64,000 nt of DNA, taken from positions 5,567,001 to 5,631,000 of the forward strand of contig AP018318.1 in the NCBI GenBank assembly GCA_003990705.1. Reading direction: 5' to 3'. Below are positions 8,514 through 17,568 of this stretch, piece after piece. Every line of letters begins with the position of its first letter. Within the stretch, counting starts at the first letter, position 1. A program made the translations under genes and the position numbers. The notes under the pieces were generated by a model that was not told the origin of the DNA, ran no database searches, and saw only the letters and a list, made by a program, of their open reading frames with translations. Source of the DNA: Nostoc sp. HK-01. GTDB lineage: Bacteria > Cyanobacteriota > Cyanobacteriia > Cyanobacteriales > Nostocaceae.

Positions 8514-11500
8514 CTACGCAATCACAGTAAAATCGGTATTGCTCAGAGTTGCTCGATTAGACAGTTGGGCTATTTGCACTTTGGCAACATTACCAATACC
8601 ATCTTGATCAAAGAATAGTTTACCTGTACTTCTGTCGTAGATAAAGCGATCGCTGGCTGTGCTTGCACTGCTACCCAAACGGAATAAGCCAGGGTCAAGT
8701 GTACCTAGTGCTTGGTTAAGTCCAAATTCCGACTGAGAAACAACAAGACTATCAATCCCAGATACAAAGTCAGTGATAATATCCGAGTTTCCCGCCCCAT
8801 TATTCAGATAAAAGCTATCTCTACCATTTCCACCTGCCAGAATATCTCGACCTAACCCGCCGATGAGGGTGTCATTACCAGCATCACCAAGCAGCATATC
8901 GTCACCAGCACCACCATTCAAGGTGTCATTACCATCGCCACCATAAACAATATCACTGCCATTTTCACCATAGAGGCTGTCATTACCAGCCCCGCCGTCT
9001 ATTATGTCATTACCATCGCCACCATATATGACATCGTTATTACCTAAGCCGCTAATAATATCGTTACCCCCCAAACCGCGGATAACATCGATTCTGCTAG
9101 TTCCCAGTAATACATCACTACCGTTAGTGCCGTTAATTTGGTTGCTACCAAGGGTAACTGTCAAGTTAACTGTGGCTGTACTAGTTAAATTGCCATCACT
9201 CACAGTGTAAGTAAAACTGTCAGCACCAGTGAAGCCAATTTGTGGTGTGTAGGTAAAGGTGTTATCGTTATTTCTGACCAAATTACCTGTTGTCGGATTG
9301 GTAAAGCTGTTGATAGTTAATGGATTACTATCTGGGTCGCTATCATTGGTGAGAACATTAATAATTACTGGTTGAATATCCGTAGTTGTGGCGCTGTCAT
9401 TCCTAGCGGTTGGTGTTTCGTTGACATTATTGACAGCTAAGGAGAAATTAGCAGTAGCATCGGGAGTAGTACCAACTGTCGGATCATCCACGGCAACTGT
9501 CACACCGTAGTTAGAACGGGTTTCAAAATCTAAGTTAGTGTTAGCCCGCAGATACAGTACAGAATTATCGATTTCAAAGAAACTAGCATCTGCACCAGTC
9601 ACACTTAGGTTATTTGTGCCTCGTCCATCATCGGTAATGGCGATGTCTGCAACTTTGATGCGATCGCTGGTATTTGTATTTTCGTTGATACTGGTAACAG
9701 TATTATTAAATGTCACCGCCGTTGGTGCTTGGTTGGCTGGTGGTAAATTGAACCTCGCTACAACAGGATCATGGTCGCTATCTTGATCAAAAAACTCTGA
9801 GTTGATGTGAACTACATCATAGCCATCTAAGTTATTCACCAAGTTCTGACTTGCTAAAATGTGATCAAGTACCTGGGCGTTACCTTGAAAATTATAGGTG
9901 TAACGCTCATTTGCAGGTAGAGTTTCAATTAAAGAAGTTAGTCCTGCACTTTCTAATGTGGTGAGAGGATTAGAAAACTCAAAATCATTCAAGTCACCCA
10001 GCACAACCACATTCGCATTCGGGTCAATTGCCAAAATCTCTTGCACAAAGTTTCTGACAATGGTGGCTTGTTGCTGGCGTTGCGCTTCACTACTGAGAAC
10101 TGGCGGTTGACTTGGCCCGAATAAAGGTTGGTCGCCACCTTTGGAGTTAAAGTGATTGCCAATGAGATACACACTTTGACCGTTAAAGACAAACTCACCA
10201 ACTAAAGGTTTACGGCTGCTGTTGAAAGCGGGGTTTGTCGGGTCAATTAACCCAGGACTAGTAGAAAGGGTGGGAGTACCATCAACATTAGTGACGGAAA
10301 TGTTTGTAGTAGAACCACCACCAGGACGGTCTACAAAGCTGACGCGATTGGGGTTAAACAAGAAGCCGACGCGAATATTACCGCCTGGTTCACCACCATT
10401 GGTATCATCTACTGGGTTAATTTGACGATATTGATATGTCGGGCCGCCAGATGCGGCGATCGCATCTATTAATGTCTGATAAGTTACACTGGCATCAACT
10501 ACACTGTCATTCGTCGCCCCGTTATTATCTTGAATTTCTTCTAGAGAAATAATGTCAGGCGATCGCAAGTTATTCACAATTCGGTTAGCTAAGTTATTAA
10601 ACTGAGTTGCACCATCACCCGGATCGAGGTTTTCTACGTTGAAAGTAGCAACTGTCAATTGATCAGCATTACCTGTTAAATTTGTAATTTCTCTTTGTAA
10701 AGTAGATGGCTGTACCACTGTCGGTGCAGATGGAACCAGGACTTCATAATTGTTGAAATCGTAGTTAACCACACCAGTAATTGTACTGAGTTGAGCGCCG
10801 ACATTCACACTTGGTAATGTGATTGAGCCATTGATTAAATCATCAACTTGAATCCGTTCTGGGTTGCTGTCGGTGGCTGTAATCAAACTACCGCCGCGCT
10901 CAGTCCGGCTTGTGGCATTAGCACCGTTATCTGCCAGCACCCAGATTTCCTCAGAAGTACCAAAGTTGGCCGTGGGAGATGTCGTCACGGGATTATTAAT
11001 CTGAACCAACATCCCTTCTAAACTTTCGTAAAAATCGATACCTTCATTTACTGGATCGAAATCTCCACCTGTTTCTACATTACCGCTAGTGGTAAAGTCA
11101 TCATTGATCACCTGGGTGGGAATCGTCCGTCCGCCATTGCCTAGTATTGTTGGGGTAATAGTTGTAGTTGGTGCATCTGTCCAAGCACTCACGCTCAGAC
11201 TCTGCACATTATTGTTATTGCCAATTTGGGTAATAGTCAGGTTGTTGGAGTTGTTAGCTGGGCGAAACTCCGATACTGTACCTGTAACTAATACTGCTTC
11301 GCCGACAGTACGGGTGCTGAGAATAGCAGAAGTAGTACCCGTGAAAACAAAAATCCCTTCGGAGGTTGCATCATTGTTATCAGGAGTGGGGTCTTGGATG
11401 TAGAAGCCGTTAGAGGCGATCGCTGTGACAATCCCGGCTACATTCACTACACCTTGGCCATTGAGGGGTGAAATATGTGCTGTGCCTTGAATATCATGAA

Positions 11501-12476
11501 TACGAACTCCAGGCGCAACATCATTATCTGTAATTGTGACTGTAGCTGTGGCAGTTGCACCTAAATCGTAATCAGCAGTATCCACCAGCGCCAGAGTAAC
11601 AGTTTCATTCCCCTCTACCAAAGAGTCATCAACAGGTGTGATTGTGATATCCACAAAGGACTGTCCACCAGAAATTGTCACACTACCCGTCAGGTTTGGT
11701 GTGTAGTCTGTCTGATCTGCACCACCAGCGACAGTGTAATTAACAGTCAGCGCATTGCTTGTATCGCCTGTGCGGGTGATGCGGAAGGTTCCGGGGTCGG
11801 TTGCTGCTTCGGCGGCGGTTGCATCGGTAGTTGCGATCGCTACTGTGGGAACCGCAGGCGGTGTGACTCCAGTAGAAAGGGAAAAATTGTCAATCGCCAA
11901 GCCATCATCTGCGTTAGTAACATCAAAATCTAACCAACGGAACCAAAAAGTTGCACCATTGGGGATATTTAGCCCTGTAATTGTTGTGGTGATTTGGCTG
12001 CTATTCGTATTTCCATCCAGCACCCCTACAGTTCCGGTAGTTACGGGAGAATTGAAATCTAAATTATCAACATCTACCCAAGCTCCTGTATTTAAAGATG
12101 TTGCATCCAGACTGTACTGAAAATCTAAACGATCAGATCCTCTGTTGGCTGCACCTAAACGCCATTGTTCACCTCTATAGGACAAATTCAACGTTGTAAT
12201 TGTGCTACCTGTTGTATTCGTAAAGCTTGCGCCGATTGAGGGGTTGAGAGTACCTGAGCGTAGAGTTCCAAAAGCTCTCTCACTAGAACCTGTCGTGCCG
12301 AAACTATATATATCGCCTGCGTTATTAGAGCCAGTACCAGCCGTGTACTGTCCGTTGACATTTGCACTGGTTCCAGTTTCCAACAATGCCCAACCAGAAG
12401 GAAGTACACTACTGCTACCAGAAGATGCCAAACTATCAAAGTTCTCAGAATAAGAGCCATTAAATTCAATCGCCAT
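8514..12476 (-). CDS. Secreted multidomain endonuclease/exonuclease/phosphatase (ExeM/NucH-like) with RTX repeats
   Basis: A 1320-residue probable extracellular calcium-binding nuclease. In order: a beta-rich N-terminal domain (about 1-205); a Calx-beta domain (about 209-325, ending VTITDND); and an OB-like segment beginning RIHDIQGTAHIS. The endonuclease/exonuclease/phosphatase domain spans about 605-910. Its active-site strings are ATFNVENLD, SLEEIQDN, IGNHFNSKGGD, VVLGDLNDF and DSDHDP. Then come a cadherin-like domain (about 920-1015), a VCBS/Ig-like domain with TYTPQIGFTGADSFTYTV, RTX nonapeptides (about 1115-1222, GGDGNDxxx) and a C-terminal cap typical of type I secretion substrates. 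There is no N-terminal signal peptide, which fits type I export. A role in extracellular DNA or phosphate scavenging is inferred from the ExeM family. Confidence 0.9.
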   Translation of the reverse strand: MAIEFNGSYSENFDSLASSGSSSVLPSGWALLETGTSANVNGQYTAGTGSNNAGDIYSFGTTGSSERAFGTLRSGTLNPSIGASFTNTTGSTITTLNLSYRGEQWRLGAANRGSDRLDFQYSLDATSLNTGAWVDVDNLDFNSPVTTGTVGVLDGNTNSSQITTTITGLNIPNGATFWFRWLDFDVTNADDGLAIDNFSLSTGVTPPAVPTVAIATTDATAAEAATDPGTFRITRTGDTSNALTVNYTVAGGADQTDYTPNLTGSVTISGGQSFVDITITPVDDSLVEGNETVTLALVDTADYDLGATATATVTITDNDVAPGVRIHDIQGTAHISPLNGQGVVNVAGIVTAIASNGFYIQDPTPDNNDATSEGIFVFTGTTSAILSTRTVGEAVLVTGTVSEFRPANNSNNLTITQIGNNNNVQSLSVSAWTDAPTTTITPTILGNGGRTIPTQVINDDFTTSGNVETGGDFDPVNEGIDFYESLEGMLVQINNPVTTSPTANFGTSEEIWVLADNGANATSRTERGGSLITATDSNPERIQVDDLINGSITLPSVNVGAQLSTITGVVNYDFNNYEVLVPSAPTVVQPSTLQREITNLTGNADQLTVATFNVENLDPGDGATQFNNLANRIVNNLRSPDIISLEEIQDNNGATNDSVVDASVTYQTLIDAIAASGGPTYQYRQINPVDDTNGGEPGGNIRVGFLFNPNRVSFVDRPGGGSTTNISVTNVDGTPTLSTSPGLIDPTNPAFNSSRKPLVGEFVFNGQSVYLIGNHFNSKGGDQPLFGPSQPPVLSSEAQRQQQATIVRNFVQEILAIDPNANVVVLGDLNDFEFSNPLTTLESAGLTSLIETLPANERYTYNFQGNAQVLDHILASQNLVNNLDGYDVVHINSEFFDQDSDHDPVVARFNLPPANQAPTAVTFNNTVTSINENTNTSDRIKVADIAITDDGRGTNNLSVTGADASFFEIDNSVLYLRANTNLDFETRSNYGVTVAVDDPTVGTTPDATANFSLAVNNVNETPTARNDSATTTDIQPVIINVLTNDSDPDSNPLTINSFTNPTTGNLVRNNDNTFTYTPQIGFTGADSFTYTVSDGNLTSTATVNLTVTLGSNQINGTNGSDVLLGTSRIDVIRGLGGNDIISGLGNNDVIYGGDGNDIIDGGAGNDSLYGENGSDIVYGGDGNDTLNGGAGDDMLLGDAGNDTLIGGLGRDILAGGNGRDSFYLNNGAGNSDIITDFVSGIDSLVVSQSEFGLNQALGTLDPGLFRLGSSASTASDRFIYDRSTGKLFFDQDGIGNVAKVQIAQLSNRATLSNTDFTVIA

Positions 12477-12920
12477 GACTATTTGTCCTTAGATGTATAG
12501 CTTTGCAGAAACATAAAATTGAGAGCGATAGACAAATGTACTTCGCTCATAAACATAGAATCAGGCTTCAATAAGGCAGAAGAAATAACCAAATTAGAAA
12601 TCTGGCTGGAGTCTCAGATGATTGAGGAACCAAATTAGACCTGTCACACTACTGCATCAAGTGTTTTTGTATATACTGCAACTTCAGGTGAGACTAATTT
12701 TTTTTGTGTCAATAGTCCCCGAAAATTTACTGAATTAAGGTTAAGGAAATACTAGGAAAAGGTAAATTTAGAGAATATTTATCAAAAAGCAAAAAGCAAG
12801 TGATTGATGCTCACCTGCTTTTTGCTTTCTTTGCTTTTTGGATATTATATTAAGCTGCTCAGTCGTAATTAGGTCGGCGGAAATAAACCAAACTATGGTA
12901 TAAAAAGTCCGACAATAACA
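12477..12920. other. Intergenic region with a gene-end hairpin
   Basis: This 444-base gap separates the exonuclease start from the peroxidase stop, both on the minus strand. It must hold the exonuclease promoter, but no convincing promoter motif is visible. The one clear structure is the hairpin at 12791-12823. No ORF of credible length or RNA gene is seen. Confidence 0.5.
12791..12823 (-). terminator. Hairpin downstream of the haem peroxidase gene
   Basis: Read on the minus strand, AAAAAGCAGGTGA, a 7-nt loop, then TCACTTGCTTTTT: a 13-bp stem with one G-T pair, followed by GCTTTTTGAT. It lies about 100 bases beyond the peroxidase stop, so it could terminate that transcript. Confidence 0.5.
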
Positions 12921-14513
12921 TCACTGACCACGACTAGCCGGAGCTACACCAGCAAAAGTTAACAAATCAGTCATCCGAAAATCTTGAGGTTTACCAGTTT
13001 TGGTGGGTAAAGTTGGCACCCAAGACGGATTTACATTGAGATAAGAATTTGGGTCAACCTGAAGCAGACCGATAATTACCTCACCAACAATCCGACCGCC
13101 AACTTGGCCTAGATGTAAGCCTTTTTCTTTCAGTTCAGCTTCTTTGAGGATGTAGTACCAAAGTGGTGTGGAGGTATCGAAGGTAGGGTAAATACTCCGA
13201 AGCTCCGCCAAGTCGTACTTACTTAGTACGGGTACACCCATCTTCTGAGCGATGCTTTGACCAGATGGTAGTAGCCAAGTTAGGTGCCGGAGTAGGTTAC
13301 GTTGGATAAGTGAAGTCGGAGGAGTACCTGAACCAATAGTCTGAAGTGGCAAGTTAAACAGTGGGCTAGAAATTTTCGTATCGATTAATTTATTCGGTCT
13401 GACTTGATTATCTCCAAAGTCGAAGAATGTCTGCCATCCAATAAAGCGTCGTGCTGCTCTTGCTCGACCGCGGAGGTCATCTGGATCAGGTTTTCCCTCT
13501 TGAGAAGGATCGAAAATGAATGCAAAGAAGGGCTTACCATTGTCACCAGCCAAGTTGGCTCGGTAAGAAGGCCGGATCATACTGTGACCGATACGATAAC
13601 CAATTTGAAACTCAACTGGGATAAATCCTCTATTTGGCAAGGGATTATAAAATTTACGCCCATTTTTTAATATGTCATTCACCATATCCTGACCAACTAC
13701 CAGGGGCAAAAATTCATGGAGGATTGTCCATTGGTAGTGCCATGTGGTCAATTGACGAGCCTGACGAAAAACATCATCGTTCGAGATATTAGGAGACTGG
13801 GATCTAACTAAATCCACCAGATGGTTGTGAAAGCTATAGAACGCAGTTACCAACCCACTGATAATTAGATGCTGATCACCGCGTGGGTCGGCAATAATCG
13901 CTCGATTGTTTGCGTCTCTCGGTAAATCCTCAAATAAGCCGCCACTTTCAAGTTTTAGTTTAATTGGATCTTTAGGGTCGTATAGATTTGGCGAACCTAT
14001 CGGCCCAGAACCGTAGATATTATCAAGGTCAAAGGCTGCGGTTCGAGAGTTCGTTGCCGAGACTGGAGGTGTTACTTGGCCTAGTCGAGATGTCGTATCA
14101 AAGGTTATGTCAAGATCCAAAAACTGGGACATAAAGGTTGTACCAGCTGTATGGGTAGGGTTGTTGGGATTGTTAACGTTGAGAGTAGGATCAGTGATCA
14201 GGGCTATTGGCCCTGCGGCTAAATTGTCTTTAGCATCTAAGATACCCCCAGGTTTACCCATTTCCATCAGAGCATTTTTAACAATCGGGCTGGGTGGCGC
14301 AAAAGGTGGTAGATTACGAAACATCCGGCCGAATCTACTGGGTAGAGTCGCATCAACAGACTGTGCTTTCACTTCTCTGTCAAGAAAACCACCCACTATC
14401 ACACCGATAGAAAAAATAGCAGTAATAGCGATCGCTAACACAGAAAGGATTTTCTTTTTCAAGAGTGCTTTATCTTTCGAGCCTTTAACTTTTGGGCTAT
14501 TCATAATTTTCAT
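12921..14513 (-). CDS. Animal-type haem peroxidase family protein (distal His apparently Leu)
   Basis: A 530-residue member of the peroxidase-cyclooxygenase superfamily. It has a membrane-anchor or signal segment at about residues 24-44 (ILSVLAIAITAIFSIGVIVGG). The proximal haem ligand region is GYRIGHSMIRPSYR, with His at about 310, and the distal Arg region is ADPRGDQHLI, with Arg at about 211. The usual distal block of the form GQFxDHD reads MSQFLDLDITFD here, with Leu134 (codon CTT) in the position of the catalytic histidine. The C-terminus RMTDLLTFAGVAPASRGQ is intact. Cyanobacterial relatives include peroxidases and fatty-acid dioxygenases; without the distal His ordinary peroxidase chemistry would be impaired. 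The gene stands alone. Confidence 0.82.
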   Translation of the reverse strand: MKIMNSPKVKGSKDKALLKKKILSVLAIAITAIFSIGVIVGGFLDREVKAQSVDATLPSRFGRMFRNLPPFAPPSPIVKNALMEMGKPGGILDAKDNLAAGPIALITDPTLNVNNPNNPTHTAGTTFMSQFLDLDITFDTTSRLGQVTPPVSATNSRTAAFDLDNIYGSGPIGSPNLYDPKDPIKLKLESGGLFEDLPRDANNRAIIADPRGDQHLIISGLVTAFYSFHNHLVDLVRSQSPNISNDDVFRQARQLTTWHYQWTILHEFLPLVVGQDMVNDILKNGRKFYNPLPNRGFIPVEFQIGYRIGHSMIRPSYRANLAGDNGKPFFAFIFDPSQEGKPDPDDLRGRARAARRFIGWQTFFDFGDNQVRPNKLIDTKISSPLFNLPLQTIGSGTPPTSLIQRNLLRHLTWLLPSGQSIAQKMGVPVLSKYDLAELRSIYPTFDTSTPLWYYILKEAELKEKGLHLGQVGGRIVGEVIIGLLQVDPNSYLNVNPSWVPTLPTKTGKPQDFRMTDLLTFAGVAPASRGQ

Positions 14514-14866
14514 TAGGACTATTTAACAAAAAACCAAGTAAGTGCAGTTATGACATCTGCACAAAACTGACTCTATCCATTTACGTCAGCCACAGTCTTT
14601 GTAAAACACAGAAGTAATCTCGGATTTTACTTTTAAAAACAAGGGAAAACACAAAAATAATAAAAACCTAAAGGCAATACTAAACCTTTATCTTTGCAAG
14701 CTAATCCAACATCAACCTGTGCTAAATTTGCCAATTAAAATGTATAACAACAGCAAACTTACAGGACAGTGGTAATTATTCTTGCAGAGAAAATAGAGAT
14801 TTTTATTAGCTTATTTAAAAATTTAAAATTAATTAACGTGAAGGTATATGATATTCGGACTCTATT

Positions 14867-14972
14867 TATAGGACTTACGCATGAGTTCACCTGGTGTCAG
14901 GGTGTTGGGTACATACATCCATACACCCTTCTTAAAATCCTTGATTGCTTATCTCACTACGTAAGTCCTATA
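14867..14972. repeat. 106-bp MITE-like element with 13-bp terminal inverted repeats
   Basis: The ends are TATAGGACTTACG at 14867-14879 and its exact complement CGTAAGTCCTATA at 14960-14972. The interior has a second palindrome around GGGTGTTGGGTACATA / CATCCATACACCC. The GGACTTACGCA end is shared with the repeats at 1525-1606 and 21355-21438. It has no coding capacity. The structure suggests a non-autonomous mobile element; flanking duplication is not clear. Confidence 0.65.
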
Positions 14973-15248
14973 TTAATTTCGGTGATGATTGACGAATAGA
15001 AAGTAATAGATGAACAAAGCTCATTAATTAAAAGCAGATTGTCATATCTACCACTACCACGATCATATTTATTCATAAGCGCAATAAACTCAGTTTTCTT
15101 TAATGACTCCAAATCACGTAAATTTTATGAACCCTGATAAATCATTAAATAGAGACGATTGAATACTAAATTCAATTTTTAAGTATTGAATTTTATACTT
15201 ATAATTTTAAGTTCAAACATCATAATATTATATTGATATGCAATCCTC

Positions 15249-15281
15249 GTGTAGAGTTTGTGTATAATTCGTGTAGATAAT
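15249..15281. promoter_or_regulatory. Three GTGTA direct repeats at exact 11-bp spacing
   Basis: GTGTAGAGTTT, GTGTATAATTC and GTGTAGATAAT follow each other without gaps. Direct repeats with an 11-bp period are the usual target layout of OmpR/PhoB-type regulators, and such a regulator gene ends 47 bases away. The orientation would suit control of leftward transcription towards the peroxidase gene, but that start is more than 700 bases away. Confidence 0.35.
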
Positions 15282-15327
15282 CCTGACTAAATTTTCAACG
15301 CTGCTGATGAGATGAGCATCATGATGA

Positions 15328-16020
15328 CTATTTCAAGCGATACCCTAGTCCATGAACAGTTTCAATGAAGTTTTCTGCTGCACCTAACGCCTTCAGTTTT
15401 TGTCGAATGCACCTAATATGGGATCTGATTGTTTCTTCAACAGGAGATTCATCAACTGACCAAACTTGTTCAATAATGCTAGAACGACTTAGTACTCGTC
15501 TACCATTAGCAACCAGTAATTCTAAAATTGCATATTCTTTTAGAGTTAATGATAGGGGATAGCTATCGTAAGTAGCTTCATAGGTGCTGGGATTTAGGTA
15601 CAATTTTTCCCATAACAGACTCACTGTGCTGCTGGAACTACCTCGCCTAAGTAACGCACGAATTCTAGCCATTAACTCTTCTAAATCAAATGGTTTGGCT
15701 ACATAATCATCTGCACCAGCATCTAACCCAGCAATTTTGTCCGCTACGGTATCACGCGCTGTTAACATTAACACTGGTATAGTTGCATTACGATGTGCAG
15801 CATTGTTTATGCCGACAGTTCGTAACTGGTGACAAAACTTAATTCCATCTAGCTTAGGCAAGGTTATATCCAGGACTATTAAATCATATTTCATGGATTG
15901 TGTAGAGTTCCAAGCTGCTTCTCCATCTTTGGCAATATCCACCACATATTGCCGTCTATTGAGTGCTTCTGCTAGTACTTCTGCGAGTTGAATATCATCT
16001 TCAACTACTAAAATTCGCAT
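15328..16020 (-). CDS. OmpR/PhoB-family response regulator
   Basis: A 230-residue DNA-binding response regulator. The receiver domain has the acidic pair VVEDD, phospho-acceptor Asp51 (IVLDITLPKLDG), the switch Thr in LMLTA, and Lys in YVAKPFDLEEL. A winged-helix output domain follows at about 130-230 (LTLKEYAILELLVANGRRVLSR and GLGYRL). It is divergently transcribed from a CHASE3 histidine kinase 86 bases away, which is very likely its partner. It resembles the RppA/ManR group of cyanobacterial regulators, but the stimulus cannot be assigned. Confidence 0.9.
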   Translation of the reverse strand: MRILVVEDDIQLAEVLAEALNRRQYVVDIAKDGEAAWNSTQSMKYDLIVLDITLPKLDGIKFCHQLRTVGINNAAHRNATIPVLMLTARDTVADKIAGLDAGADDYVAKPFDLEELMARIRALLRRGSSSSTVSLLWEKLYLNPSTYEATYDSYPLSLTLKEYAILELLVANGRRVLSRSSIIEQVWSVDESPVEETIRSHIRCIRQKLKALGAAENFIETVHGLGYRLK

Positions 16021-16106
16021 ATTTGATCTTTTATTGAGTAACAGGCAAATATATTAGCAATACCTTAAATTTATCATGTATAAGTAACTATTGTTTAACT
16101 CAATCT

Positions 16107-17489
16107 ATGACTCAGCAATTGATCAAATGGACTTTCCCTGGAAAATGGATTATGGGAGGTTTTGGTTTAACCTTGTTGCTAATGGTAATTATCTGTTTTG
16201 TTTCGTTGAAGAACACAGATGAAATCAAATATGGAGCTAACAGGGTGCAGCAGACATATCAAACTCTCAATGCTTTGACAAATTTTTATGGCGCAATGAC
16301 TGCCGCAGAATCAGCTAGACGAGGATATATTTTTTTAGGTAGTAGTCAGGATTTGCAGCGTTATTATCATGCAAAGGCAGATATGCGCTCTCAACTGCAA
16401 ATATTACAAAAACAAATACATCCGGATGAGAGTCAAGAAAAACGATTGGTAAGTTTAAATTTATTAGTCAATGAAAGATTATCTCTGTTAGAGCAATCTA
16501 TAGAACTTTATCAAAAAGATAAAACAGCATTGTTAATCCAAAATAATATTACGGTTAGCAGTGTTCAGATTCGAGAAAAAATCTTGAAGGTTATAGCAGA
16601 TATTAAAGCAGAAGAACAAACTTATCTCCAAGATTCATTAGAGCAATCAAAACAAAGTATTTATTTCCGAGTTTTTATAGAAATTTTTACAACGTTTTTA
16701 ATTTTAATCATAATTCTGGGGTTATGTATGATTCTGGAGAATCAATGGATTAAACGTGAGCGAATTAGAGATTTAGAATCTTCTTTAGCTCAAGAAAAGA
16801 AAATAGGTGATTTAAAAATTCAATTGTTTTCTATGATTTCTCATGAATTTCGGACACCCTTAAGTATAATTTTACTTTCAGCACAGTTATTGAGAGAAAG
16901 TCTCGAAAATTTAGTAGATAGACAGCAGTTAAAGAATATTTTTCGGATTCAATCTTCTGCTAAAATTATGAATCATATATTAACGGATATATTAATTTTA
17001 ACGCGAGCCGAAGCAGGTCAGTTAGATTTTAAATTACAAGTGATAAATTTAGAAAACTTTTGCTTAAATTTAGTAGAAGATTTACAGCTTTTTGCTACAA
17101 CAGCAAATATGCTCCGATTTCAAAAAATAGGTTCTATTTTTAAAGCCAATATTGATGAAAGGCTTTTGTATTCTATTCTTAGCAATTTGTTATTAAATGC
17201 TATCAAATATTCAAATAACGAAACCGAAATTTATTTAATACTAAAATCTGAAGCGGATATGATAACTTTTCAAGTTATTGATCAAGGAATTGGTATTCCA
17301 TTAGCAGAGCAACATAAAATATATGAGCCTTTTTACCGATGCCAAAATGTTGAAAATATTGCTGGGACAGGGTTAGGGTTAGCAGTTGTCAAAAAATGTA
17401 TAGAGCTACATCAAGGAAAAATTATCGTAGAAAGTAAAGTAGGTACAGGTACGACATTTACGATCATGATTCCTCAAGAAAACACATAA
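16107..17489 (+). CDS. CHASE3-type sensor histidine kinase
   Basis: A 460-residue membrane sensor kinase. TM1 is at about residues 12-34 and TM2 at about 190-213. The CHASE3-like helical sensor between them carries AESARRGYIFLGSSQDL. The HisKA box is MISHEFRTPLS with His246. The HATPase domain has the N box NLLLNAIKYS, the G1 box IDQGIGIP, and the G2 box GTGLGLAVVKK. There is no HAMP, PAS or receiver domain. It is divergent from the OmpR-family regulator with 86 bases between them. The ligand sensed by the extracytoplasmic CHASE3 is unknown. Confidence 0.9.
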   Translation: MTQQLIKWTFPGKWIMGGFGLTLLLMVIICFVSLKNTDEIKYGANRVQQTYQTLNALTNFYGAMTAAESARRGYIFLGSSQDLQRYYHAKADMRSQLQILQKQIHPDESQEKRLVSLNLLVNERLSLLEQSIELYQKDKTALLIQNNITVSSVQIREKILKVIADIKAEEQTYLQDSLEQSKQSIYFRVFIEIFTTFLILIIILGLCMILENQWIKRERIRDLESSLAQEKKIGDLKIQLFSMISHEFRTPLSIILLSAQLLRESLENLVDRQQLKNIFRIQSSAKIMNHILTDILILTRAEAGQLDFKLQVINLENFCLNLVEDLQLFATTANMLRFQKIGSIFKANIDERLLYSILSNLLLNAIKYSNNETEIYLILKSEADMITFQVIDQGIGIPLAEQHKIYEPFYRCQNVENIAGTGLGLAVVKKCIELHQGKIIVESKVGTGTTFTIMIPQENT

Positions 17490-17568
17490 GGATGCCAGAT
17501 GGTGAAGCATTGGCATAGCGCAGAGACGCAGAGATTATGTTTATTTATCTGCGTCCATCTGCGGTTGA

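Larger units (their letters stand above)
14514..15327. other. Long AT-rich intergenic region
   Basis: More than 800 bases without a credible gene. It contains a 106-bp inverted-repeat element (14867-14972) and three in-phase 11-bp direct repeats (15249-15281). An ORF crossing the element is only its read-through and has no homology signs. The stretch from about 15120 to 15240 is very AT-rich. Confidence 0.6.

Noticed and set aside
11089-12120. Plus-strand ORFs of 104 and 121 codons opposite the exonuclease gene
   Set aside because: Antisense shadows of a repetitive, Thr/Val-rich real gene.
14769-14999. Plus-strand ORF of 76 codons
   Set aside because: It crosses the inverted-repeat element and has no recognisable features.
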